Assembly: GCA_902568465.1 (NCBI GenBank)
Contig: CACFQR010000001.1
Span: 1-64,000 of the forward strand
Length of the DNA: 64,000 bases
DNA from: an uncultured Pelagibacteraceae bacterium
GTDB lineage: Bacteria; Pseudomonadota; Alphaproteobacteria; Pelagibacterales; Pelagibacteraceae
Direction of reading: 5' to 3'
Positions 16,740 through 24,707 of the stretch are shown piece after piece. The stretch's first letter is position 1, and the number at the start of each line of letters is the position of its first letter. The translations under genes were made by a program, and so were the position numbers. The notes under the pieces were generated by a model. The model searched no databases, had not been told where the DNA came from, and saw only the letters and a list, made by a program, of their open reading frames with translations.

Positions 16740-17906
16740 CTAACTTGCTTTTTTTTGATTTTTAATTTTTTCAAGCATTTCAACCGTGTTATCAATAATT
16801 GTATCTTGAAAAAGGAAAATTTCTTTAAATTTTAGTTCAAGGGTTGTATGTTTTTCTGGATTAGTTTTTATCTCTAAAACAATTTTTCCACTATTTAAGT
16901 TATTATCTTTAACATAGCATAAAATTAAAAAATCCTCTGAAGACTCTTCTTCTAGCCATTTTAAATAAATTTCTCCATGTTCCATTGATAAATCCTGTAC
17001 TTTTAATGGCGACATATTTCTGCTTAGATAATTTTTATTTATAAAAAAAGCCATACTTCTAAGACTTCTTGTAAATGGAAGTAAAGTGTTTTCAATCTGA
17101 GACTTTTCAAATATGAACTGCCTTTCTCTTTCTAATAAAGCTGTTTTATCCTCGTCTCCACTTAATTCTATTCCAAGGTCTTCGATCCTACTTCTTAATT
17201 TTTCTTCCTGTAGTTTTTTGTAGCGATCTTTTATTGCCTGTATTTTTTCAAGGGTTGGTTCGTAAGCTTCTTTTAAATTTTGAAGAGCATACTTTTCTAG
17301 AGCCAAAGTTTCACGATTCATCCTTTCTTCAAATTTTTCGATTTGTTTGGAAATTTTTAAATTTTCTAATATTTTCTTTTGTTGAATGGCTTTCTCTTTT
17401 CTTGCTTCTCTTTCAGCCTGACGTAAATAAATCTGAATTTCTGCTTTTGATTGTTTGGCAAATTGAATTTTTTCTCTTAGCTCTTTTTGCTTTTGTTCTA
17501 AAATTATTCTTTGTCTCTCCTTTTTTATTTTTTCTTCTTCTTTTACTCTCTCATTTTCAGCTTTTAATTTATTTAGTCGTGTTTTTTCTCGATAACGATC
17601 GTAAGCAACAAATAAAGGATTTAAAGCTAAATTTATTATTTTAGTAGCTAAACTTGATAATTGTTTTTGCAAATTAAAATTCTTTTTCTTTTTTTTAATT
17701 TTAATTTTAATTTTAATTTTGGGTATTTTAAATTTTGGTAGTTTTATTTTTTTAAGTCTTTCGAGCGGCTGTTTCTTTTTAAGCTTATTTAATTTTTTTT
17801 TCTTTTTTGCTTTTCGAAATTTCCTATTGACTTTTTTAATTTTTAGTTTTTTTGGTTTTTTAGAGGAAATTTTTTTACTAAATTTTCTTTTATTTTTTTT
17901 TTTCAT
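16740..17906 (-). CDS. Unrecognised lysine-rich coiled-coil protein
   Basis: 388 aa; I do not recognise the family. Residues 1-80 are an extreme basic tail, over half Lys/Arg, including an alternating KIKIKIK run. Residues about 95-255 form a charged, heptad-like helix rich in Glu, Lys and Gln, a likely coiled coil. Residues about 270-380 look like a compact alpha/beta domain (AFFINKNYLS, GEIYLKWLEEESSEDFLILCYV, TTLELKFKEIFLF). No signal peptide or membrane helix is apparent. The tail would bind nucleic acid or acidic surfaces; a nucleoid or RNA-associated role is only inference. It sits upstream of rmuC and sbcB on the same strand, 48 nt from rmuC. Confidence 0.8.
   Translation of the reverse strand: MKKKNKRKFSKKISSKKPKKLKIKKVNRKFRKAKKKKKLNKLKKKQPLERLKKIKLPKFKIPKIKIKIKIKKKKKNFNLQKQLSSLATKIINLALNPLFVAYDRYREKTRLNKLKAENERVKEEEKIKKERQRIILEQKQKELREKIQFAKQSKAEIQIYLRQAEREARKEKAIQQKKILENLKISKQIEKFEERMNRETLALEKYALQNLKEAYEPTLEKIQAIKDRYKKLQEEKLRSRIEDLGIELSGDEDKTALLERERQFIFEKSQIENTLLPFTRSLRSMAFFINKNYLSRNMSPLKVQDLSMEHGEIYLKWLEEESSEDFLILCYVKDNNLNSGKIVLEIKTNPEKHTTLELKFKEIFLFQDTIIDNTVEMLEKIKNQKKAS
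17693..17720. repeat. Hexanucleotide tandem repeat (TTTTAA)n
   Basis: Four full copies and one partial copy of TTTTAA lie within the basic tail of the lysine-rich gene and encode its alternating Lys-Ile stretch on the minus strand. Together with adjacent T runs, this region is prone to slippage. The hexamer unit keeps the reading frame, so copy-number change would alter tail length without a frameshift. Confidence 0.85.
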
Positions 17907-17936
17907 TAGAAACTACTTTAATTATATATAGACCGT

Positions 17937-19133
17937 CTATTGATATATATAATCTCTACGATTGCTAGGTAAAGCAGAATAATCTTTTACAATTTGTAAT
18001 TGATAAACTAAAAGATCCCCATAAGTAAAAGCAGCAGAACATGATGCTAAATAAAACTCAAAAAGACGAACAAATTGTTTATTAAACAGATGTTTTACCT
18101 TTTCTTTATTTGTTAAAAATGTATCTAACCAAGCCTTCAAGGTTTTATCATAATGGCGAATAAGACTCTCACAATCAGACAATACTAAATTATTTTTTTC
18201 GATTTGTGGAATTAGTTGAGATAAACTTGGCACTTTACCTCCTGGAAAAATATATTTATCTATAAAAGCATTTTGTGCGCCAGGTGGATTAGTGGATCCT
18301 ATTGTATGGGTTAGACATATGCCGTCATCTTTTAAAATTTCAGAAATCTTTTTAAAAAATATGTTGTAATATTTAGGATGAACATGTTCAAGCATTCCTA
18401 CATTTAAAATTCTGTCAAATTTTTTTTTGACCTCTCTATAATCACAAAGCTCAAAACTAACCTGGTTATCCAATTTTAATTCTTTTGCCTTTTCTTTACT
18501 ATATTCCAACTGATTTTTGCTTAAAGTAATTCCCACTACTTCACATTTACTTTGCCTTGCAATTTCAAAGCAGATTCCTCCCCAACCTGAGCCTATTTCA
18601 AGAACTTTCATGTTAGGTTTTAAATGTAATTTTTTAATTATATGTTTAAGTTTATTATCTTGAGCTTCCTCTATACTTTCGTTGCCGGTTTTAAAATAAG
18701 CACAAGAATACAATTTATGTTTTTTGTCTAAAAATAGATTATAAAGATCTTCCCCACGGTCATAATGATGTTGAACATTCTTTTTTGAAAGCGCAGGATT
18801 ATTGTGGGTAAGAAAATATTTATAAATTCTCAAAAATTTATTTAAAATATTTGAATAGTTATTAATTTTTCCTCTACCAATATTTTTTAAACATAAACAT
18901 AAAAAATCATAAATTGATCCATTCTCAATTTCTAAATTATTTTTATAATATTCTTCTCCCAAATAAAGCTCCGGGTGAATTAATAGTTTCCAATTTAAAT
19001 CTTTTTTAAATAGTTTTAGAGTAAGAGGTTTATCATTAGAAGGGTTTCCGCAAATATACTTTTGACCATTTGAGTCGATTAACACAATGCCTCCTTGTTT
19101 TAATGTTTTGGATAAAAAATTAGCTAGTAACAT
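17937..19133 (-). CDS. cfa: Cyclopropane-fatty-acyl-phospholipid synthase
   Basis: 398 aa SAM-dependent enzyme that adds a methylene group across double bonds of membrane phospholipid acyl chains. Family blocks: QHHYDRGEDLYNLFLDKKHKLYS cut here to HHYDRGEDLYNLFL, the SAM site VLEIGSGWGGICFEIA, GITLSKNQLEY, DRILNVGMLEHV, FIDKYIFPGGKVPSL and the C-terminal RLFEFYLASCSAAF. The N-terminal lipid-binding region is present. It lies 2 nt downstream of a DapA-family gene on the same strand and is probably cotranscribed with it. Membrane stress protection is the usual role. Confidence 0.92.
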   Translation of the reverse strand: MLLANFLSKTLKQGGIVLIDSNGQKYICGNPSNDKPLTLKLFKKDLNWKLLIHPELYLGEEYYKNNLEIENGSIYDFLCLCLKNIGRGKINNYSNILNKFLRIYKYFLTHNNPALSKKNVQHHYDRGEDLYNLFLDKKHKLYSCAYFKTGNESIEEAQDNKLKHIIKKLHLKPNMKVLEIGSGWGGICFEIARQSKCEVVGITLSKNQLEYSKEKAKELKLDNQVSFELCDYREVKKKFDRILNVGMLEHVHPKYYNIFFKKISEILKDDGICLTHTIGSTNPPGAQNAFIDKYIFPGGKVPSLSQLIPQIEKNNLVLSDCESLIRHYDKTLKAWLDTFLTNKEKVKHLFNKQFVRLFEFYLASCSAAFTYGDLLVYQLQIVKDYSALPSNRRDYIYQ

Positions 19134-19135
19134 AG

Positions 19136-20020
19136 TTATGCTGCAATATTTTTTTCTGGAAAAAATTCCAACTCTTTTAATCGTGACATCAATTCTTTAC
19201 TTTGTAGTTCTGAAAGCAAAGTTAGGGGAGGTAAAACCCTGCCATATTTCTCATCCTCAAATTTCATAAAGCTATGTAAACCAGATATTAAATTATAATT
19301 ATCAAAAACTTTTCTAACAGCGCAAAGTTTATCATTAAAAGTTTGTTCTTTTTTATTATGAAAATCATCATAAACCTTACGTGCTAATGAAGCTGTAACA
19401 TTACAAATTGCAGAAATGATTCCACTATTTCCAAGCTCTAAACCTTTAAGAAGTTTAGTTTCCGAACCCGGAAAAATTAAAAAATTTGGTATTTTCAATG
19501 TTTCAAACAAATTGTAGGTGCTATCTTTGACTCCAACGATTTGTTCTGGAAAATTTTTTACCAACTTTTCAATAATTCCAACGTTAAATTTGTATCCACA
19601 TAGTTTTTCAAAATTGTATAAAATTATTCTGCTCTCAGGAACCTTTTGTATGACATTTTCATAAAAAGAAAAAACACCATCATCACTATATTTGTAATAT
19701 GCTGGTGGCATTAAAAGAAAACGATTTATTCCATTTTTTATTGAATGTTTCATTAATTCTATATTTTCATTTAACGCATTGGCGCCAGTTCCAATTATAA
19801 AATGATCTTTTTCTTTGCTGTCCTTTAGCTTATCTATTAAATTTCTTTTTTCGCTTGAAGAAATAAGTTGTGCACATCCAGTCGAGCCAAATAAAATGGC
19901 TCCGTGTAAACCTTGTTTAATGAGTCTTTCTGAATGCAAAATTGTTGAGTCTGCATCAAGTGACAAGTCTTCATTGAAAATACTCATTGAAGCTGCGTAT
20001 ATCCCTTTTTTTATAGCCAT
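19136..20020 (-). CDS. DapA-family (class I) aldolase/lyase
   Basis: 294 aa TIM barrel of the dihydrodipicolinate synthase / N-acetylneuraminate lyase superfamily. Motifs: FGSTGCAQLIS (GTTGE-type carboxylate-binding loop, with Cys after Gly), LMPPAYYKYSDDGV, the catalytic Tyr in ILYNFEKL and the Schiff-base Lys in VGVKDST. The loop and the Tyr surroundings differ from true DapA (GxxGE, YNVPxR), so a lyase acting on another 2-keto acid is more likely than lysine synthesis. Substrate unknown. It overlaps nothing and leads the cfa gene by 2 nt; its ATG is 45 nt from a divergent glycosyltransferase. Confidence 0.8.
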   Translation of the reverse strand: MAIKKGIYAASMSIFNEDLSLDADSTILHSERLIKQGLHGAILFGSTGCAQLISSSEKRNLIDKLKDSKEKDHFIIGTGANALNENIELMKHSIKNGINRFLLMPPAYYKYSDDGVFSFYENVIQKVPESRIILYNFEKLCGYKFNVGIIEKLVKNFPEQIVGVKDSTYNLFETLKIPNFLIFPGSETKLLKGLELGNSGIISAICNVTASLARKVYDDFHNKKEQTFNDKLCAVRKVFDNYNLISGLHSFMKFEDEKYGRVLPPLTLLSELQSKELMSRLKELEFFPEKNIAA

Positions 20021-20065
20021 GTTTTTAACTAATTTATTTGCTAGAAATTATATTAGATTGAAAAA

Positions 20066-21010
20066 ATGAGTAAAGTATTAGTAGTAATAAAATCTATGGG
20101 AATTGGCGATTTATGTATACTAATTCCCAATATACATGCCATCAGTAAAAAAATAGCTGGACCAGTTACAGTTTTAGCACAAAAAAATACGCGTGCGGAG
20201 GCCATACTTAAACATGATCCACATATTAAGGAAGTAATAGAATTAGATGAAAATGAAATTAAAGGTTTTTTAAATATCATAAAAAAAATCAAAGTAAAAA
20301 ATTTTGATCAAGCTTATATTTATAGTGACTCGATTAGACTTTATCTAATTTCTAAATTGTCTAGTATAAAGAAAATTTTTCACTACCCTTTTTTTTCAAA
20401 ACAGGGGAAAAATTTTTTTAGAACTGCAAAGGAATTTACAGAAAATATTTTGCATGTAAAAGTGGATTCGCAATCAAAAATTTATTTTGATGAAGAAAAT
20501 AGCAATACAATTAAAAGCAAATTTAATATTTCTGACGAAAAAAAAAATATTGTATGTGGTATTTCAGCCTCAGGGCCAACTAAGAGATGGGATGTTGAAA
20601 ACTACATAAAATTATTGGAAAATCTAAATTCAAAATATAAATGTAATTTTTTCCTCGCGGCAGGAAAAAATGATGAGGATTTAGTTAATCAAGTTGTTAA
20701 ATCTTCTATAGGAAAAAATTGTATATCTTTCTCTAAAATGTCTATCGCAGAAACAATTCCAATAATAGGTTCATGTAAATATTATATTGGAAATGACACT
20801 GGCTGGGGACATATTGCTTCAGGTTTAGGATTAAAAGCTTTATTTTTATTTATGGATTCTCCACCCTTGGCTTATGGAGTTTATAGTAAAAACATATCTG
20901 TGATTGTGCCTGAAGGTGAAAGTATAAACAGTTGTACTCACAATACCAGAGGCAAAAATAAGATTTCGTTTGAAAAAGTATTTAGTAAAACTGTTGAGCT
21001 AATTGATTAA
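20066..21010 (+). CDS. Glycosyltransferase family 9 (heptosyltransferase-like)
   Basis: 314 aa GT-B enzyme. The N-terminus has the GT9 motif MGIGDLCILIPNIHAI (usually GxGDxxxxxPxxxxL), and the C-terminal domain has GISASGPTKRWDVENY and the donor-site block YIGNDTGWGHIASGLGLKAL. GT9 enzymes transfer ADP-heptose or related sugars to the lipopolysaccharide inner core on the cytoplasmic side. The acceptor cannot be read from sequence. The stop codon shares TTAA with the stop of the convergent DnaJ-domain gene. Confidence 0.82.
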   Translation: MSKVLVVIKSMGIGDLCILIPNIHAISKKIAGPVTVLAQKNTRAEAILKHDPHIKEVIELDENEIKGFLNIIKKIKVKNFDQAYIYSDSIRLYLISKLSSIKKIFHYPFFSKQGKNFFRTAKEFTENILHVKVDSQSKIYFDEENSNTIKSKFNISDEKKNIVCGISASGPTKRWDVENYIKLLENLNSKYKCNFFLAAGKNDEDLVNQVVKSSIGKNCISFSKMSIAETIPIIGSCKYYIGNDTGWGHIASGLGLKALFLFMDSPPLAYGVYSKNISVIVPEGESINSCTHNTRGKNKISFEKVFSKTVELID

Positions 21011-21519
21011 CTAAATTCACTTCTTATAATTGTTTCTTTTGCTTCATTTACTATCTGGCTTAATCTTTCAGTATTTGCATTTGGATTAACATCAGGGTGA
21101 ATTTTTTTCTGTAAACCGTTGGCCGCTTTGATGACTTCTTCTTTTGAGCACCCTTTTTGTAAACCTAAAATTTTGTATGCCTCCTCATTAGAAAGGTTGC
21201 TTGAAGGTCTAGTCTGATTATTATTACTAAAATGAGAGTATCTTCCAGAAGCTCGTAAATAATTGAGCAATCTCCATATTTGCCAAATTTGAAATGCTGT
21301 TAATCCTTTTATTTTTAATGCGGAAATGGCTAAAAAAAATAACGGTAGTGAAAACAATATTCTTCCACCTATCGCTAGAATTATTGCCACTAGTAGTGAC
21401 AAAATAATAATTAAACTTCGTACTCCTTTGGCTATTTTCTGTGTTTTTTGTTTAGCAAACCAGGATAATAGCAAAAATGTTACGACAAAAATTATTATTC
21501 CAGTTATTATAATATTCAT
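21007..21519 (-). CDS. Membrane-anchored DnaJ-domain protein
   Basis: 170 aa. Two or three hydrophobic segments (about residues 3-20, 33-55 and 56-75) precede a C-terminal J domain (about 113-168: EEAYKILGLQKGCSKEEV, then KKIHPDVNPNA with the HPD tripeptide). The layout resembles the alphaproteobacterial Tim14/Pam18-like family, where a membrane J protein stimulates DnaK at the membrane. The HPD motif is intact, so DnaK stimulation is plausible; the client is unknown. The ATG lies 15 nt from the divergent peptidase gene. Confidence 0.85.
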   Translation of the reverse strand: MNIIITGIIIFVVTFLLLSWFAKQKTQKIAKGVRSLIIILSLLVAIILAIGGRILFSLPLFFLAISALKIKGLTAFQIWQIWRLLNYLRASGRYSHFSNNNQTRPSSNLSNEEAYKILGLQKGCSKEEVIKAANGLQKKIHPDVNPNANTERLSQIVNEAKETIIRSEFS

Positions 21520-21534
21520 ATAAAAACTATTCTA

Positions 21535-23655
21535 ATGAAAAATCCCCCTAAATTAAAACAAAAACTAGAAGTCAAAAAGTATCACGGAATTGAAATAAAA
21601 GATGAATACAGTTGGATTCATCAAAAAAATATTCTTGAGGTTTTGAGAGATAGTTCCAAATTAAATCCTGAAGTAAGAAAATATTTAGAAGAAGAAAACG
21701 CTTATACAAAATTTAAAATGAAAGATACTGAGCAAATTCAAAAAAAATTATTTAGAGAAATTAAGGGAAGAATTAAGCTAGATGATGAGTCTCTTCATTT
21801 TTTTTATAATAAAGATGGATGGGAATATTGGACTAAAACAACTTCTGAAAATAATTATCCAATACAGTTAAGAAAAAAAATAGAGGATAGTAAAGACAAA
21901 GTTCAAGAATATTGGAATGGTGACAAAGAGAAAAAAAAATTAGGTGCTAGTTATTTTGGTGTGGGAGACATCTCTGTTAGTCATAATCATTCTCTTTTGG
22001 GATATTCGCTGGATCTTAATGGATCAGAGTTTTACAGTATTTATATCAGGAGAATAGCAGATGAAAAAATTATTAGTGAAAAAATTGAAAATACTTCTGG
22101 AGGGATAACTTTTAGTAAAGACTCTAGATTTATTTTCTACACTTTATTAAATGAAAAACATCAACCAAAAAAAGTCTTCAGACATAAAATTGGAACATCG
22201 CAGAAAGAAGATGAGTTAATTTATGAAGAGCTTGACCCAAAATTTACAGTAGGGATGGGAGGTTTAACTGCTGACGAAAAATTCTTTACAATTGGTACCT
22301 CGGATCACTCTACAACAGAAACACATTATTTTACTTCTGATTCTGCAAATTCAGACGAAAAAATAAAATTAAACCTTTTTCAAAGACGAGCTGAAAAGAT
22401 TAGATATTCAATTGACTCGTGGCAGAACTATTTTTGGATACATACAAATCAAGATAAATCACCAGATTTTAAAATTTGTAGATGCAAACATAATGATCTT
22501 AAAACCTGGGAAGATTTTATTCCTGCTAAAAAAGAAGTTGTGATTGGGTCTTTAGAATTTCTTGATGACTGGATCATACGAGGAGAAATGTCAAACGCTT
22601 TACCTAAATTATTTGTGAGAAATATTAAAACAAATAAAGAGGAAGAACTATTATTCGCTGAAGAAAAAGTTTGGAGTCCTTCTATTTCTGAAATGCAAAA
22701 GGAAACGAATACGGATAGCATTTATATTAATTATTCTTCCCCAAAAACTAATGGAAGATCTTATGTCTATAATTTAAGAACAAAAGAAAAAAAATTTGTT
22801 AAGCAACAAGAAGTTTTGGATAAAAATTATTCTCCAAAAAATTATATTACAGAAAGACTTGAGTGTAGGTCTCATGATTCAAGGTTAATACCTTTGACCA
22901 TAACAAGACATAAAGATACGAAGATTGATGGAACTGCAAATGTTTTGTTATATGGTTATGGCAGCTATGGTAACAATTTAGGTTTTGGGTTTTCAAGTAC
23001 TAGACTTAGTTTACTGGATAGAAATATTATTTGGGTTGATGCATCTATTAGGGGTGGTCGGGAACGTGGAGAAATTTGGCATGAAGAAGGCAAAATGCTA
23101 AATAAAAAAAATACTTTTGAAGACTATGTCTCTGCTGCAAAATTTTTAATTGAAAAAAAATATACTTATAAAGGTGGAATAGTAGGTTATGGCGGAAGCG
23201 CTGGAGGTCTACTTTTGGGAAGCGTGGTTAATAAATCACCAGAATTATTTTTAGGAATGCTGATTCAAGTGGGTTTTTTAGATTCACTTACTACTAATCT
23301 AGATCACTCTTTACCACTTACATTGGGAGAGCTAACCGAATTTGGAGATGCAAAAAATAATAAACAACATTTTGAGTATATTAAATCTTATTCTCCTTAT
23401 CATAATATAAAAAAAATGAATTATCCTAATTTACTATTAGTAACTAACCTAAAAGATGTGAGAGTTATTTTTGATGAACCAACAAAATTTACAGCTAAAC
23501 TTAGAGAATATAAAACTGATAAAAATTTATTACTTTTAAAATGTGAATTAGAGGATGCAGGCCATGGTGGAAAATCTGGTAGAGATTCTGCTATTGAAGA
23601 AATAGCTTTTGACTATAGTTTTATTTTAAAAATCTTAAATAAATTAAATACCTAG
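21535..23655 (+). CDS. S9A prolyl oligopeptidase family peptidase (oligopeptidase B-like)
   Basis: 706 aa serine peptidase. The N-terminal stretch KKYHGIEIKDEYSWIHQ matches the start of S9A enzymes, followed by a seven-bladed propeller (to about residue 420) and a C-terminal alpha/beta hydrolase. Visible catalytic elements: nucleophile in GYGGSAGGLLLG, Asp in LKDVRVIFDEP (usual DxRV) and His in DAGHGGKSGR. Oligopeptidase B cuts short peptides after basic residues; specificity here is inferred from the closest motif match. No signal peptide, so cytoplasmic. It lies just upstream of the heat-shock gene. Confidence 0.87.
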   Translation: MKNPPKLKQKLEVKKYHGIEIKDEYSWIHQKNILEVLRDSSKLNPEVRKYLEEENAYTKFKMKDTEQIQKKLFREIKGRIKLDDESLHFFYNKDGWEYWTKTTSENNYPIQLRKKIEDSKDKVQEYWNGDKEKKKLGASYFGVGDISVSHNHSLLGYSLDLNGSEFYSIYIRRIADEKIISEKIENTSGGITFSKDSRFIFYTLLNEKHQPKKVFRHKIGTSQKEDELIYEELDPKFTVGMGGLTADEKFFTIGTSDHSTTETHYFTSDSANSDEKIKLNLFQRRAEKIRYSIDSWQNYFWIHTNQDKSPDFKICRCKHNDLKTWEDFIPAKKEVVIGSLEFLDDWIIRGEMSNALPKLFVRNIKTNKEEELLFAEEKVWSPSISEMQKETNTDSIYINYSSPKTNGRSYVYNLRTKEKKFVKQQEVLDKNYSPKNYITERLECRSHDSRLIPLTITRHKDTKIDGTANVLLYGYGSYGNNLGFGFSSTRLSLLDRNIIWVDASIRGGRERGEIWHEEGKMLNKKNTFEDYVSAAKFLIEKKYTYKGGIVGYGGSAGGLLLGSVVNKSPELFLGMLIQVGFLDSLTTNLDHSLPLTLGELTEFGDAKNNKQHFEYIKSYSPYHNIKKMNYPNLLLVTNLKDVRVIFDEPTKFTAKLREYKTDKNLLLLKCELEDAGHGGKSGRDSAIEEIAFDYSFILKILNKLNT

Positions 23656-23656
23656 T

Positions 23657-23684
23657 ATTGAAATTATAAAAAAAACTACCATAT
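23657..23684 (+). promoter_or_regulatory. Candidate heat-shock (sigma-32/RpoH) promoter
   Basis: ATTGAAA at 23657-23663 and TACCATAT at 23677-23684 are separated by 13 nt. The sigma-32 consensus is CTTGAAA, 11-16 nt, CCCCATnT, so the match is 6 of 7 and about 5 of 7 specified bases with typical spacing. The predicted transcript would start around 23690-23692, just at the first hairpin of the leader described next. Located directly upstream of the small heat-shock gene, which strengthens the call. AT-rich background makes chance matches to the TTGAAA part easy; the CCATAT part is rarer. Confidence 0.6.
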
Positions 23685-23691
23685 AACTATT

Positions 23692-23753
23692 TGTAAGTTG
23701 CCATTGTGGGGCTTACACAAATTAACCTTGCTAAATATAAGGAGGTAAATATG
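23692..23753 (+). promoter_or_regulatory. ROSE-like RNA thermometer in the hsp20 leader
   Basis: The leader can form two stem-loops. Hairpin 1 pairs TGTAAG (23692-23697) with CTTACA (23712-23717), enclosing an inner CCA/TGG stem. Hairpin 2 pairs ACCUUGCU (23725-23732) with AGGAGGU (23740-23746) across a 7-nt A/U loop: seven base pairs, with G23730 bulged, and the whole Shine-Dalgarno AGGAGG buried. ROSE elements are defined by a U(U/C)GCU motif pairing with AGGA of the ribosome site with one bulged G, upstream of small heat-shock genes; this fits base for base. Heating would melt the stem and expose the site. No in vivo evidence is available from sequence. Confidence 0.75.
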
Positions 23754-24191
23754 ACAAGTAAGGATTTATCAATCTTTAATTCTCTTAGACCTTTTAGCAT
23801 TGGATTCGATGACATGTTCGATCAGTTTGAATCTATGCTGGGTAATGGTGGAATGGTTCAAAGTAACTACCCCCCATACAACATTAGAAAGGCTGGAAAA
23901 GACAAATACGCTATAGAAGTAGCTGTAGCCGGCTTTAATAAAGATGATGTTGAAGTTGAGTTTGAAGACAAACTTTTAACAGTTAAGACTAAAAAATTTA
24001 ATAAGACTGTTGAAAAAGATGGTGATGAAATAATTCACAAGGGAATATCTCAAAGGTCATTCTCTAGATCATTTACTATTGCTGACGATGTTAAGGTAAG
24101 TGGTGCAGAGCTCAAAGATGGCCTGTTAACGATAAACTGTGAAAAAATCATACCAGAACAAAAGAAAAAGAAACTAATTCCAATTAAATAA
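23751..24191 (+). CDS. Small heat-shock protein (Hsp20/IbpA family)
   Basis: 146 aa from ATG 23751, chosen over the track's GTG (23706) because a perfect AAGGAGGT ribosome site lies 5 nt upstream and the N-terminus RPFSIGFDDMFDQFESM is the IbpA-like start. The alpha-crystallin domain spans about residues 38-130 (PPYNIRKAGKDKYAIEVAVAGF, then the LKDGLLTI strand). The C-terminal IPI motif (LIPIK) that caps neighbouring subunits is present. It holds unfolding proteins for DnaK/ClpB. The leader contains a ROSE-like thermometer and a sigma-32-like promoter, suggesting dual heat control. Confidence 0.93.
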   Translation: MTSKDLSIFNSLRPFSIGFDDMFDQFESMLGNGGMVQSNYPPYNIRKAGKDKYAIEVAVAGFNKDDVEVEFEDKLLTVKTKKFNKTVEKDGDEIIHKGISQRSFSRSFTIADDVKVSGAELKDGLLTINCEKIIPEQKKKKLIPIK

Positions 24192-24203
24192 GCTGGAGCC
24201 TTG

Positions 24204-24225
24204 CTTGCGGGTTAATGCCCGCAAG
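24204..24225. terminator. Hairpin between convergent hsp20 and lipoprotein genes
   Basis: A perfect 8-bp stem CTTGCGGG / CCCGCAAG with a 6-nt loop lies in the 37-nt gap between convergent stop codons. It is one of very few GC-rich structures in the window. Neither strand has a clear U tract after it, so it is a weak intrinsic terminator or a 3' mRNA-stabilising stem. Position, between two gene ends, supports a 3' end role for both transcripts. Confidence 0.55.
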
Positions 24226-24228
24226 TAA

Positions 24229-24531
24229 TTAAAAACATCCTTTGCTAGTAAATCCCACAACCATTTTGTTATTGTCAATTTCAAACTTTCTTTCGCAAGT
24301 AATATTGTATTTTTTTTTAATATAAACAAAAAAGATTGATCCTTTATCATCTTTGATAATGTCATCTGGCTCTCCCATGACAATTCTTAACTCTGATTCG
24401 GGTTGCTGTAAAAATTTGCTTAATTTATCATTTTCAATTTTGATTGCTCTTTGAGACTTATTTTCAATTGTTTGACAGCTAGAAAGTGCAAAAAGTGCAA
24501 TTACTGATAAAAGTAAGATATTAAATTTCAT
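24229..24531 (-). CDS. Small lipoprotein of unknown function
   Basis: 100 aa with a lipoprotein signal: positively charged start, hydrophobic core, lipobox ALSSC with Cys about residue 19. The mature part is about 80 aa, with ESELRIVMGEPDDI, which resembles the GxPD segment of SmpA/BamE-like folds, then KYNITCERKFEIDNNKMVVGF and a terminal Cys. Two Cys in the mature domain could form a disulfide. I cannot assign a function; a BamE-like domain is only a suggestion. It is monocistronic, converging on hsp20. Confidence 0.7.
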   Translation of the reverse strand: MKFNILLLSVIALFALSSCQTIENKSQRAIKIENDKLSKFLQQPESELRIVMGEPDDIIKDDKGSIFFVYIKKKYNITCERKFEIDNNKMVVGFTSKGCF

Positions 24532-24599
24532 AGCTACAACTTAACATAGAATATCACAAAAATTACAAACAAACATAAACTCTCAAGTTGAAATTTATA

Positions 24600-24616
24600 T
24601 TGTGTTATGCACACAA
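24600..24616. promoter_or_regulatory. Inverted repeat upstream of the purine permease, possible operator
   Basis: TTGTGT and ACACAA form a perfect 6-bp dyad with a 5-nt centre (TATGC). It lies about 92 nt before the permease ATG. A TATTAT at 24625-24630, 19 nt from the left half, could be a -10 element, placing the dyad across the -35 region, where a repressor would act. The TGT...ACA form is common to operators of several families, including GntR and LacI types. No regulator gene is nearby. Confidence 0.35.
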
Positions 24617-24707
24617 AACAGCGCTATTATGTTCCAAATTTGATTGTTACTTCTTTTAAAATATTTATAAAAAAGGTTACTTAATTAACTTTAGGAGGAA
24701 ATATATC

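Noticed and set aside
17234-17644. 136-aa plus-strand ORF opposite the lysine-rich gene
   Set aside because: Its Phe/Leu-rich reading is the complement of Lys/Glu codons on the other strand.
16740-17906. Lysine-rich protein as a frameshift artefact of A/T runs
   Set aside because: The frame stays open for 388 codons through a balanced C-terminal domain and coiled coil, which is unlikely for a wrong frame.
24541-24707. Possible purine riboswitch before the permease
   Set aside because: I looked for the conserved core of guanine-type riboswitches and found none; only a short dyad is present.
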